The notes: generated by a model not told the origin, from the sequence alone. Numbered from the stretch's first letter, positions 1-6,175 are shown. The stretch is 11,000 nt of DNA from Symbiodinium natans (GCA_905221605.1 CAJNDS010002331.1:136501-147500), one strand, 5' to 3'. Numbers and translations are program-made.

Positions 1-111
1 GATGATGGCTTCGTCCTTTCGATCCCCGAATGCCACAACCAGGGGCATAGCAGCCCAGGCCACCACATCATTGAGGAACAGACAAGACAAAGGGTACAGC
101 GGCCTGGGGAT
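1..111 (-). CDS. Possible partial exon, membrane-protein-like, runs off the window start
   Basis: On the minus strand a frame is open from an in-frame stop at 112-114 down to base 1, giving 37 codons with no end inside the window. It contains a hydrophobic stretch with the string NDVVAWAAMPLVVAF followed by a charged GDRKDEA segment, which would suit a membrane helix and the loop after it. An (N/D)D-V-x-A-W string inside a helix occurs in CPA2-type cation/proton antiporters (KefB and plant CHX relatives, Pfam Na_H_Exchanger). That family link rests on one short motif and is an inference. No splice acceptor can be fixed; a CCCCAG on the minus strand just inside the frame is one candidate. The same bases also carry a 38-codon plus-strand frame (2-118), so the strand is uncertain. 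Confidence 0.22.
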   Translation of the reverse strand, partial: MPRPLYPLSCLFLNDVVAWAAMPLVVAFGDRKDEAII

Positions 112-430
112 TTACTAAGGCAGCTGGGGTTCCCTCGCAGCAACATCGCAAGATTTCGAAGTCTAAACAGTGTTGAAGCCACCCGGTGAGGTTGCGCACG
201 CGCGCACAAAGTACTCGCTCTGCAAAAGGCAGCCTTAAGCAATGCCAGCACCCAAAGCCCTGAACCACAGAACCCCGGCTTCTGCCGCCGCTTTGAGCCC
301 TCGCTCTCAATCGATGACACCTGGTTATCCAAAAGTGCGCTTTGGCGGATTCCTTCCTATAATATGGGAAGGAGCACAGGACTTTTAGGAATTGGGGATT
401 AGGATGATTAGGGTTTGGCGACGCACAGAA
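112..430. other. Unique sequence without a supported gene
   Basis: No frame here has a recognisable domain. A minus-strand frame over 68-310 gives 80 residues rich in Cys and Arg, with no motif and no homology I know. Alternating purine/pyrimidine TGCGCACGCGCGCA lies near 193-206 and could adopt Z-form or fold on a TGCGC/GCGCA stem. The last 55 bases drift into degenerate TTAGG-like sequence. Confidence 0.5.
351..373. repeat. Short hairpin
   Basis: TCCTTCC (351-357) pairs exactly with GGAAGGA (367-373) across a 9-base AT-rich loop, TATAATATG. Its role is unknown. Confidence 0.4.
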
Positions 431-526
431 TCTAAACCCTAAACCTTAAGCCCTAAACCCTAAGCCCTAAAACCTAAGCCCGAAACCCTAAACCCTAAAC
501 CCTAAACCCTAACCTTAAACTCTAAC
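431..526 (-). repeat. Interstitial CCCTAAA array (degenerate)
   Basis: Heptamers of CCCTAAA with CCTTAAG, CCCTAAG and CCCGAAA variants, ending in a pure run of about four copies. The G-rich strand is the minus strand. It faces a G-rich plus-strand block at 617-724 across a 90-bp unique spacer. Confidence 0.95.
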
Positions 527-616
527 GGGGCTTTGAGGGCTTGGGGTCCAGAATGCCGGTGCCTTCGTCGCTCTTGGACGAGGAGGGCTTCGCCTGGGCT
601 TGGCTCTAGGACAAAA

Positions 617-724
617 GTTTAGGGTTTAGGATTTCGGGTTTTTAGGGTTTAGGGTTTAGGGTTCAGGCTTTAGGCTTTCGGCTTTAGGGTTTAGGTTCAT
701 GGTTTAGGGTTTAGGGTTTAGGGT
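617..724 (+). repeat. Interstitial TTTAGGG array (degenerate)
   Basis: Plus-strand TTTAGGG repeats with TTCAGG, TTTAGGC and TTTCGGC variants and pure triplets at both ends. Its orientation is opposite to the array at 431-526, so the two could pair into a long fold-back. Confidence 0.95.
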
Positions 725-878
725 AAGGGATAGTGAAGCCCCTAACCCTCGTGAAGCATAATTTGAATGGCTGTGGGGTGTTGCAGGCAACACGACACAC
801 CCGAGCACGTCCCCTCGCCTGACAACAACAAATTCTAAGACCAAGGCCTACAAAATCAAACCTACTCCCCCATCTTAG

Positions 879-932
879 AACCCTAAACCCTAAATCCCAA
901 ACCCTAACCTCAAACCCTAAGCCTTGTCATGC
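879..932 (-). repeat. Short CCCTAAA block
   Basis: About seven diverged units (CCCTAAA, TCCCAAA, CCCTAAC, CCTCAAA, CCCTAAG) following a unique stretch at 751-878. Confidence 0.85.
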
Positions 933-1259
933 TTTGTCGCACTACATACCGAAACAAAAATGACACGCAATGCTTACACGAACACCCTATTGGCCACCAA
1001 TCGGAAGTTCCAAGTACGTCATCCCAAAGGGCCCCCGAACTCTCTGCCTGACCAACGTGAACAAACAAATGCCTCTCAAGACAACTTCCCTATCGGGGAC
1101 AGGTCTTCAACGCAAAACACAACAGCCCCCAAACCCTGACACCGGAACCCGAATAAATGAGGGCTTCCGAACATATGGACACCCTGTTGGACTGTTTGGA
1201 GTGTTCTATCAGGAGGATCATGGCAAGATACCCACATGACCTTCACAAAACCTCTAAGT
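933..1259. other. Unique spacer with overlapping unrecognised frames
   Basis: Two overlapping plus-strand frames exist: one from a TTG at 924 to 1139 (71 codons) and one from ATG 970 to 1239 (89 codons). Neither shows a domain, signal peptide, repeat or family motif that I recognise, and they compete for the same bases. The second contains an aromatic-rich tail (GHPVGLFGVFYQEDHG). I do not call either a gene. Confidence 0.4.
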
Positions 1260-1278
1260 GGAGCCAGCTGTCGGCTCC
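1260..1278. repeat. GC-rich hairpin
   Basis: GGAGCC (1260-1265) pairs exactly with GGCTCC (1273-1278) around a 7-base loop. It sits about 30 bp upstream of the palindromic 24-bp tandem repeat and may belong to the same hairpin cluster. Confidence 0.5.
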
Positions 1279-1309
1279 GGTGGCGCCCGAGGCGGAGAAG
1301 GCGGCGAAG

Positions 1310-1376
1310 GCGACGCCACGCGGCGTGGCGAGGGCGACGCCACGCGGCGTGGCGAGGGCGACGCCACTCGACGCGG
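1310..1376. repeat. 24-bp tandem repeat, each unit a near-perfect palindrome
   Basis: Two identical 24-bp units (1310-1333 and 1334-1357) are followed by a diverged partial third (1358-1376). In each full unit CGCCACGC and GCGTGGCG form an 8-bp stem around a single G: 1314-1321/1323-1330 and 1338-1345/1347-1354. As 24 is a multiple of three, the plus frame from 1157 to 1414 (85 codons) reads an 8-residue repeat, ATPRGVAR. That frame has no known domain, so I treat the block as a non-coding hairpin repeat, though a low-complexity coding segment cannot be excluded. Confidence 0.8.
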
Positions 1377-1412
1377 AGGCGGGGGCGGTTGACCCTCAGT
1401 CTGAGCGGATTT

Positions 1413-1500
1413 AGGTGTTAGGGCGTTGCGGCCTTCTGGGGGTGAAGGGATTTTTTTGCTCAGGGCTGTAGGGCTTGAGGTCTTTAGGGCTGGGTCAGAT
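1413..1500 (+). repeat. Strongly decayed TTAGGG-like block
   Basis: Scattered TTTAGG, TTAGGG, GTAGGG and TTTAGGG units separated by non-repeat bases. It reads as an old, eroded array. Confidence 0.5.
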
Positions 1501-1646
1501 TCTTAGCGGGTGTATTGGCCATGAGATCCTTGATGAGTATGAAGCCGGGAAGCCTAGATAAACTTTGACAAGTATCGGGTTCAGACCGACTTTACCCTTT
1601 GGGCTTTGAGGCTTGTGGTTCAGGGCCTCACTAGTACAAATCCCGA

Positions 1647-1742
1647 TCCCTAAGCCCTAGATAAATCACAGCATAAAGCCCTAAGCCCAAAGCCCTAAAC
1701 CCCAATCCCTAAACCCTAAACCCTAAACCCTAAACCCTAAAC
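1647..1742 (-). repeat. CCCTAAA array
   Basis: A degenerate left part (CCCTAAG, GCCCAAA, CCCCAAT) sharpens into a pure run of about five CCCTAAA heptamers ending at 1742. A gradient from degenerate to pure within one block suggests homogenisation from one side. Confidence 0.92.
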
Positions 1743-1824
1743 GCAGCCCTGAAGCTTTGTGCACACTGAGTGCCCACATCAACAGCCCCCCGACCCCCCT
1801 TCCCCTTTCCTCTACAGACCGAAC

Positions 1825-1953
1825 ACCCTAAGACCCTAACACCCTAAGACCCTAACACCAAAGCACCCTAACGCCTAACGCTCTAACACCCTAACACCCT
1901 AACGCCCGAACGCCCGAACGCCCGAACATCCTAACGCCCTAAACCCTAAACGC
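1825..1953 (-). repeat. Octamer variant of the telomere-type repeat
   Basis: The period here is eight, not seven. ACCCTAAG and ACCCTAAC alternate twice (1825-1856). Further octamers follow, including ACCCTAAC twice and GCCCGAAC three times in a row (1904-1927). The block then returns to heptamers (GCCCTAAACCCTAAACG) near 1936-1952. On the G-rich strand the unit is GTTAGGGT-like. A seven-base unit (1873-1879) interrupts the register once. Confidence 0.88.
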
Positions 1954-2064
1954 TTAGGGCTAAAGGACTTGAGATGAAGGTTTGGCGCGGTTTGGGACCC
2001 AGGAGTTCAACCCAGGGGGCGAAAACTTGCGCAGAACAAATGTATGGCGATCAATCTTCCAAAA
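1954..2064. other. Unique spacer
   Basis: No open frame of note, hairpin or recognisable motif. Confidence 0.5.
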
Positions 2065-2132
2065 AGGGTTCAGGGTCTAGGGTCTAGGGTTTAGGTTTCA
2101 GGGATTAGGGTTCAGGATGTAGGGTTTAGGCT
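2065..2132 (+). repeat. Short TTTAGGG/TCTAGGG/TTCAGGG block
   Basis: Mixed heptamers including two TCTAGGG units and several one-base variants on the plus strand. It lies 41 bp before a block on the other strand (2174-2238). Confidence 0.85.
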
Positions 2133-2173
2133 TACATAGAACCCCCACTTAAACCTACCTAGGAACCTCCAAG

Positions 2174-2238
2174 TACACCCTAACGCCCTACAGCCCTTGA
2201 ACCCTAAACCCCAAACCCCAAATCCTAAACCCTAAACC
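2174..2238 (-). repeat. CCCTAAA/CCCCAAA block
   Basis: Begins with octamer-like CACCCTAACGCCCTA, related to the block at 1825-1953, then passes into CCCCAAA and CCCTAAA heptamers. Confidence 0.85.
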
Positions 2239-2637
2239 GGCCTCCGTCTGGTAGATGAAGCCGCCCCCGACGCGCGCAACCACCTTCCGTGGGAACTGGT
2301 GTGGAGTTGGGATTCCTTTTCTTTGGGGTTCTAGAGGGGCAGAAATACGTAGAATAGGATTTGTTTTGTTTTTTTCTGGTGGGGAGGGGGGGGGTTCTTA
2401 AAGTATATATATATATTCATATAAGGACCATAAGGGAATACTATTAGAAATTGAATACCCTAGCCCAAACTTCCCTTCCCCCATCAATTAAATACCCGCC
2501 TAATTATTAAAAAAACACTTTCCGGAAACTCCTCCCGAAATCACCCCCACAATTTAAAACCTATTCCGAATTAGGGATGGGTTGGGGTCTCCCAAACTCT
2601 CAAACCAACCAACATCCTGAAGCTCCCTTCCTTACCT
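2239..2637. other. Gene-free stretch with G-run, TA microsatellite and dispersed repeat
   Basis: A T-rich tract and a run of nine G (about 2387-2395) precede a TA dinucleotide run at 2404-2416. The right half is AT-rich and carries the dispersed repeat starting at 2425. No frame here looks coding. Confidence 0.6.
2425..2573. repeat. Dispersed repeat R, copy 1
   Basis: The 19-mer GGACCATAAGGGAATACTA (2425-2443) recurs exactly at 9175-9193. The stretch 2539-2573 (AATCACCCCCA then CTATTCCGAATTA) resembles the reverse complement of 9129-9157. The two shared parts have opposite relative strands in the two loci, as expected if each locus keeps different arms of an inverted-repeat element. The element boundaries are not clear. 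Confidence 0.5.
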
Positions 2638-2710
2638 CCAAACCCTAAACCCTAAACCCTTCTTTCCATGAGAATTCTAACCCTCAACCCTAAACCCATG
2701 AACCTCTAAA
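2638..2710 (-). repeat. Short CCCTAAA block
   Basis: Three CCCTAAA units, a 20-bp interruption, then CCCTCAACCCTAAACCC. It lies immediately upstream of the small inverted-repeat element at 2728. Confidence 0.8.
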
Positions 2711-2727
2711 CAAGCCCTACACTCAAA

Positions 2728-2802
2728 TGGGAGTTTATGAAAATAGGGGACTCCTATACTAGACCCGAAAATAATAGGATTTCCTTATAACAAGGACCCC
2801 AA
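2728..2802 (+). mobile_element. MITE-like element, copy M1 (one terminus)
   Basis: Starts TGGGAGTTTATGAAAATAGG and ends CAAGGACCCCAA. By hand alignment it matches the reverse complement of 9890-9967 at about 58 of 75 positions with one 3-base gap. The opposite terminus present in that copy is missing here, so M1 looks truncated. No coding capacity. The transposase family is unknown. Confidence 0.6.
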
Positions 2803-3029
2803 TACTTCACATGGATACGGTGTTGCTTCTGAACACGTCCAAAACGGCAAGCAAAAGCAACCACCGCGGCAAAGCAAGCCACCGGATCGAGGTGAGAGGG
2901 AAAGCGGCAGCGACCTACGCCCGACACCCGGTGATGCAGGATGCGTCCACCCCGACATCGAGGCAGAGAGCAGGGGCGGCCGTAGGGCGAACCCCCGACA
3001 CCAGCAGAAGTAAGGTACCCCCAATCTCA
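2803..3029. other. GC-rich unique segment with an unrecognised frame
   Basis: A plus frame runs from ATG 2811 to 3194 (127 codons). Only its first 72 codons or so are non-repeat. The rest is translated CCCTAAA/CCCCAAA array (TLNPKP-type peptide) and spacer, ending GFRV-stop in the next array. The non-repeat part is basic and Ala/Thr-rich with no motif I recognise. A minus-strand frame (2785-3024) covers the same bases. I do not support either as a gene. Confidence 0.4.
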
Positions 3030-3096
3030 GAAACCCTAAACCCTAAACCCCGAACCCCAAACCCCAAACCCCAAACCCTAAACCCTAAACCCCCAA
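3030..3096 (-). repeat. CCCTAAA/CCCCAAA array
   Basis: Starts and ends with pure CCCTAAA and has a central CCCCGAA/CCCCAAA run. The CCCCAAA variant removes the TAA stop of CCCTAAA and explains why a frame stays open across it. It faces the plus-strand array at 3179 across an 83-bp GC-rich spacer. Confidence 0.93.
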
Positions 3097-3178
3097 ATGC
3101 AACCCAACCCCGCCGTTTTGGGCGACGGGCAGGTTCGACCGCTGCCAGACCTGGTTTGGGTCGGAGACTTTGGGGTGC

Positions 3179-3352
3179 AGGGTTTAGGGTTTAGGGTTTA
3201 GGGTTCAGGGTTCAGGGTTCAGGGTTCAGGGTTTAGGGTTTAGGGTTTAGGGTTTAGGGTTTAGGGTTTGGGGGTTGAGGGTTTAGGGTTTAGGGAGAGC
3301 CTGGGGTGTAGGGTTTAGGGTTAGGGCTGTGGGCTTAGTGCCCAGGGTTTAG
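3179..3352 (+). repeat. TTTAGGG array with an internal TTCAGGG run
   Basis: Pure TTTAGGG, then four consecutive TTCAGGG units (3204-3231), then pure TTTAGGG again to about 3270, followed by a decayed tail to 3352. The sharp internal switch indicates clonal expansion of one variant. Confidence 0.95.
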
Positions 3353-3459
3353 GTTCCCATCTATTTTTGGGGAGCTCAAAGAGTTTTAGGGCTTTGGGCC
3401 TAGCGGATGTCTGTCGGTCTTGGGGTGAAGGGGGCGAAACAAAGGAAAGTACGCAGTAG

Positions 3460-3520
3460 ACTAAACCCTAAACCCTAAACCCTAAACCCGTAACCCTAAA
3501 CCCCAAACCCTAAACCCTAA
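3460..3520 (-). repeat. CCCTAAA array
   Basis: About eight units with one CCCGTAA and one CCCCAAA variant. It follows the G-rich block at 3179-3352 in opposite orientation. Confidence 0.92.
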
Positions 3521-3607
3521 TGTAAGGTTTAGGTTCATGTCTGCCACGGGCTGCCGGTCGCAAGTCACCGTTCAGGTGCCTGAAGATCAGTACACTTGCC
3601 CTACGGC

Positions 3608-3749
3608 TAAGGGTTTAGGGTTTAGGCTTTAGGCTTGAAGGTTTAGGCTTTAAGATTTAGGGCTCAGGGTTTACAGGGTTTAGTGATTGTTGTTTGTTTT
3701 TAAGGTTTAGGGTTTCGGGCTTTGGGGTTCGGGTTTCGGGTTTAGAGTT
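3608..3749 (+). repeat. Degenerate TTTAGGG array
   Basis: TTTAGGG, TTTAGGC, TTTCGGG and TTCGGG units with short insertions, ending in TTTAGAG. It switches abruptly to ACCCTAAACC on the other strand at 3750-3760. A plus frame (3694-3900) starts inside it and is not supported as a gene. Confidence 0.85.
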
Positions 3750-3904
3750 AACCCTAAACCTTTCTCACCCTGTCTGGGGAGGGGGCGGCTTCAGAACCAT
3801 AGTTAGGAGCCACAGAATTCAAGAGGTCCGGGCAGAAGGCTCGAAACCATGGATTCAACAGCGCCGCTCGCAAGTCCTGCCTATATGGCCGACTCAGTAG
3901 CCCA

Positions 3905-4007
3905 GTAACCATGTTGTAAGAAGGGCACCTTTTTTTTGGTTGGTTACTTGATAAGGGAACCTAGAACCAAAAAAAGTGTAAAGGGTACCACTAGGCTACC
4001 AAGCCTA
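3905..4007. mobile_element. Fold-back element, family F, copy F1
   Basis: A T-rich arm (CACCTTTTTTTTGGTTGG, from 3926) is partly complementary to a right arm (ACCAAAAAAAGTG, from 3966). GGGAACCTAGAACC lies between them and GGTACCAC follows. A terminal hairpin TAGGCT-ACCA-AGCCTA occupies 3992-4007. The left part resembles 7387-7448 and the right part (3947-3995) resembles 5418-5467, with 18 of 22 bases matching over the first 22. It is non-coding and its target duplication is unclear. Confidence 0.5.
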
Positions 4008-4146
4008 TATTGAGGGCTTGTCAGGGGTTCACCCCATTCGTGCAAGCTCTGATCTTGCTAAGCCCTGCACTCGACATGATGCAATTCAAGGAAGTGCTTT
4101 GGGTGAGGCTTTTGATGGCTTGCACCCTGGGTAGTTTCCTAAATTA
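3998..4146 (+). other. Short open stretch with protein-like but unrecognised translation
   Basis: After an in-frame TAG at 3992-3994 a plus frame stays open for about 50 codons to a TAG at 4144-4146, inside the arm of the element at 4128. It has two adjacent ATG codons near 4076 and a hydrophobic translation (for example FVQALILLSPALDMM). I know no matching family. It may be a gene relic cut by the M2 insertion, or chance. Confidence 0.2.
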
Positions 4147-4229
4147 GTGTCCCTTTTTGGGTACCCATTATAAGGCGGCACCCTTTAAAAGGGATCTCAA
4201 AAAGGGACCCTAATTTAGAGAACTACCCA
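4128..4229. mobile_element. MITE-like fold-back element, copy M2
   Basis: Two 39-bp inverted arms, 4128-4166 and 4191-4229, match at 33 of 39 positions and begin TGGGTAGTT. They enclose a 24-bp centre that itself starts a CCCTTT-A-AAAGGG hairpin (4181-4193). The arm contains CTAAATTAGGGTCCCTT, close to the right end of the element at 9861-9967 (GAAATTAGGGGACCCTT), which places both in one family. No target-site duplication is evident, and 102 bp leaves no room for a gene. Confidence 0.65.
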
Positions 4230-4334
4230 AATGAAGGTTGGGCTTAGGTTAAGGCTTATTCTCAGATAGACCACCAACCCAAACATTTGGGGAATGAGGC
4301 CTCTGCGAACTGAGCTTCGGTGGTGGCCTATGCT
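4230..4334. other. Unique spacer
   Basis: No recognisable structure beyond a GGCTTAGG-like fragment near 4241. Confidence 0.5.
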
Positions 4335-4455
4335 TCCCTAAACCCCAAACCCTCAATCCTAAACCCTAAACCCTAAACCCTAAACCCTAAACCCTAAACC
4401 CTAAACACTAAACCCTAAACCCTAAACCCTAAACCCCAAACCCCAAACCCAAACC
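4335..4455 (-). repeat. CCCTAAA array
   Basis: Six pure heptamers (4364-4405), one CACTAAA variant, three more pure units, then CCCCAAA. It is followed by a GC-rich spacer (4456-4523) and a plus-strand G-rich array. Confidence 0.95.
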
Positions 4456-4523
4456 GGGCTCGCGGCCGACGAAGCGACGACGTGGAGCCGGGCCGACTGA
4501 TGCTCTGCCTGGTCAGGGAGGAT

Positions 4524-4626
4524 TTGGGCTTAGGGTTTGGAGGGGGTTTAGGGTTTGGGGTGTGGGGTTTAGAGTTGGGGTTTAGGGTTCAGCGTTTAGG
4601 GTTTAGGCTTGGCTTGAGGTTTAGGC
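4524..4626 (+). repeat. Degenerate TTTAGGG array
   Basis: TTTAGGG mixed with TTTGGGG, GGGGTTTAGAG and TTCAGCG variants. It faces the minus-oriented array at 4335-4455. Confidence 0.88.
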
Positions 4627-4777
4627 TCCAGGGGGGGTGGGGGACCAGAGCCCCTTATTGAAGAATCGACCTCAAACTACAATACAAATCCGAAGGAAGT
4701 AAGGTGTCCTGAGTTTGGACGGCTGGGCTCTAGGGTTTCGTTGCAGGTGTCTTGGGCAGGATCCTGAACCCCAAGAA

Positions 4778-4999
4778 GGACCCTAAACCCTAAACTGGGA
4801 TGTCAAACTCTCAACAACCCTAAACCGCCAAAAATCCCAAACCCTAAGCCCAAAACCCTAAACCCAAAACCCTAAACCCTAAACCCTAAACAACCCTAAA
4901 CCGCCTAAATCCCAAACCCTAAACCCTAAACCCAAACCCTAAACCCGAAACCCTAAACCCTACACCCTAAGCAACCCTAAACCGCCTAAATCCCAAACC
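4778..4999 (-). repeat. CCCTAAA array with higher-order repeat
   Basis: Within the array a longer unit begins CAACCCTAAACCGCC, followed by AATCCCAAACC. It starts at 4815, 4891 and 4972, giving units of 76 and 81 bp and a truncated third. The marker CCGCC(T/A)AAATCCC is present in all three, so the block grew by duplication of about 11 heptamers at a time and not only by single-heptamer addition. Confidence 0.9.
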
Positions 5000-5083
5000 T
5001 GGCATTTCATTCTTGCGGAGCAGGCTGGGGCCTACGTTGATGTGCCTAGCCTTAGAAGCTTTTCTTGGTCATGGCATTTCCCA

Positions 5084-5156
5084 AGATTAGGGTTTAGGGT
5101 TTAGAGTTTAGGGTTTAGGGTTTAGGGCTTAGGGTTTAGGGTTTGGGGTTTAGGGG
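5084..5156 (+). repeat. TTTAGGG array
   Basis: About ten units, nearly pure, with TTTAGAG, TTAGGGC and TTTGGGG variants. Its right end merges into the left end of the element at 5144-5236. Confidence 0.93.
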
Positions 5157-5236
5157 TACCCCCTTTTCTACGACAAATAGAATGGAATCCCCTTAAAGGC
5201 CCCCCAAAAGCGTGCCCCGATTTTCAGAAACCCCCA
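5144..5236 (-). mobile_element. MITE-like element, copy M4
   Basis: Read on the minus strand from 5236 it begins TGGGGGTTTCTGAAAATC then GGGG, matching the M1 terminus at 19 of the first 22 bases. An internal GGATTCC is also shared with the copy at 9861. The other end reads TGGGGTTTAGGGGTACC (5144-5160) and cannot be told apart from the array it abuts, so the boundary is uncertain. Confidence 0.5.
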
Positions 5237-5571
5237 TCTAGTCACGTCTGTTTTCAGGTGTGCGTTCGTGAAACTTGGGTGGCTCGCTGCAGTCAGGGTT
5301 CAAGAGCCAATCCCTAACCGTTTTCCGGGCCCTTCAGAAAACAAGACCTCAACACGCTGAAACCCCCTGAAGCCCTTAAAGCTTTGGCTGGACTAACCCC
5401 TTTTTGAGTTTGGCCACCTTAATGAAGGAACCTCGAACCTAAAAATGAGCAAAAGGGTACCACTGGGATTCGAGGCATGAAAGCTCAAAACCAAAACCTT
5501 AACTCATACCCCAACCCGAGCCGTAGTTCCCCTGCCTTGCACGCGAACCCAAACCAACGAAACAGAAGCTG
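5237..5571. other. Gene-free spacer containing copy F3
   Basis: Unique sequence with no recognisable gene. Its only repeat is the family F segment at 5418-5467. GGGTTCAAGAGCC near 5296 resembles a tRNA T-arm superficially but lacks the conserved C and any cloverleaf partner. Confidence 0.5.
5418..5467. repeat. Family F dispersed repeat, copy F3
   Basis: Runs CTTAATGAAGGAACCTCG onward to AAAAGGGTACCACTGGG. It matches 3947-3995 closely with a one-base length difference: 18 of the first 22 bases and an identical GGGTACCACT. Confidence 0.6.
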
Positions 5572-5634
5572 TAGGGTTTAGGGTTTAGGGTTTAGGGTTT
5601 AGGGTTTAGGGCTTAGGGCTTCGGGGCTCAGGGT
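5572..5634 (+). repeat. TTTAGGG array
   Basis: About six pure heptamers, then TTAGGGC-type and decayed units. Confidence 0.93.
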
Positions 5635-5691
5635 GTATCAGGGTCCCCCAAACCCGCGAACTCCTTGATGCCCTCCTCGCCCCCGCCTGGG

Positions 5692-5731
5692 CGCTGGCGA
5701 AGCGCCAGCGGCACGGTCAGCGGAGGCCGTG
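5692..5731. repeat. Double GC hairpin
   Basis: Two adjacent perfect stems. CGCTGGCG (5692-5699) pairs with CGCCAGCG (5703-5710) around AAG. GCACGG (5711-5716) pairs with CCGTGC (5726-5731) around ten bases. They are directly contiguous and lie between two TTTAGGG arrays. The form recalls double-hairpin elements of organelle genomes, but no common descent is claimed. Confidence 0.75.
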
Positions 5732-5755
5732 CGCGAAGACCGCTTTCTGGCGTGG

Positions 5756-5903
5756 GGGTTTAGGGTTTAGGGTTTAGGGTTTAGGGCTTAGGGCTTAGGG
5801 TTTAGGGCTTAGGGTTTAGGGTTTAGGGCTTAGGGTTTAGGGTTTAGGGTTTAGGGTTTAAGACTTAGCGTTTAGGGTTTAGGGTTTAGGGTTTAGGGTA
5901 TAA
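5756..5903 (+). repeat. TTTAGGG array flanked by a 12-bp direct repeat
   Basis: About twenty heptamers, with TTAGGGC-type variants interspersed and one degenerate patch near 5860-5868. TTTCTGGCGTGG occurs immediately on the left (5744-5755) and again on the right (5904-5915), as if the array had been inserted at a duplicated target or staggered break. Confidence 0.93.
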
Positions 5904-6057
5904 TTTCTGGCGTGGTTGGGGGTTCAGGGCCTTGGGGATTTGGGGTTGAACTTTAACTACGGCTTTGATGCGTATCTAGGTTCGAACTCAGGCTCTAATG
6001 GGGCTTTTATGGTTTCGGGTGTACTTCCCGTCTGGCTGTTTTACACGGATCTTAGGG

Positions 6058-6175
6058 CTTGGGGTTCAGGGTTCAGGGTTCAGGGTTCAGGGTTCAGGGT
6101 TCAGGGTTCAGGGTTTAGGGTTTAGGGTTTAGGGTTTAGGGTTTAGGGTTTAGGGTTTAGGGTTCAGGGTTTAGG
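6058..6175 (+). repeat. Seven TTCAGGG then seven TTTAGGG
   Basis: Exactly seven consecutive TTCAGGG (6065-6113) switch without a break to seven TTTAGGG (6114-6162), then one TTCAGGG and TTTAGG. The TTCAGGG part has no stop in any plus-strand frame and yields a (FRVQGSG)n peptide, which is why the frame 5916-6125 appears. That frame is not a gene. Confidence 0.96.

Noticed and set aside
924-1239. Overlapping plus-strand frames of 71 and 89 codons
   Set aside because: They compete for the same bases in different frames, show no domain or compositional sign of coding, and one begins at a non-ATG codon.
2811-3194. 127-codon plus-strand frame
   Set aside because: Over a third is translated CCCTAAA/CCCCAAA array and spacer, it ends in a TTTAGGG stop, and the remaining part has no recognisable motif.
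5955-5995. GGTTCGAACTC as a tRNA B-box
   Set aside because: The flanking bases do not form a five-pair T-stem and no A-box or acceptor stem is present at a workable distance.
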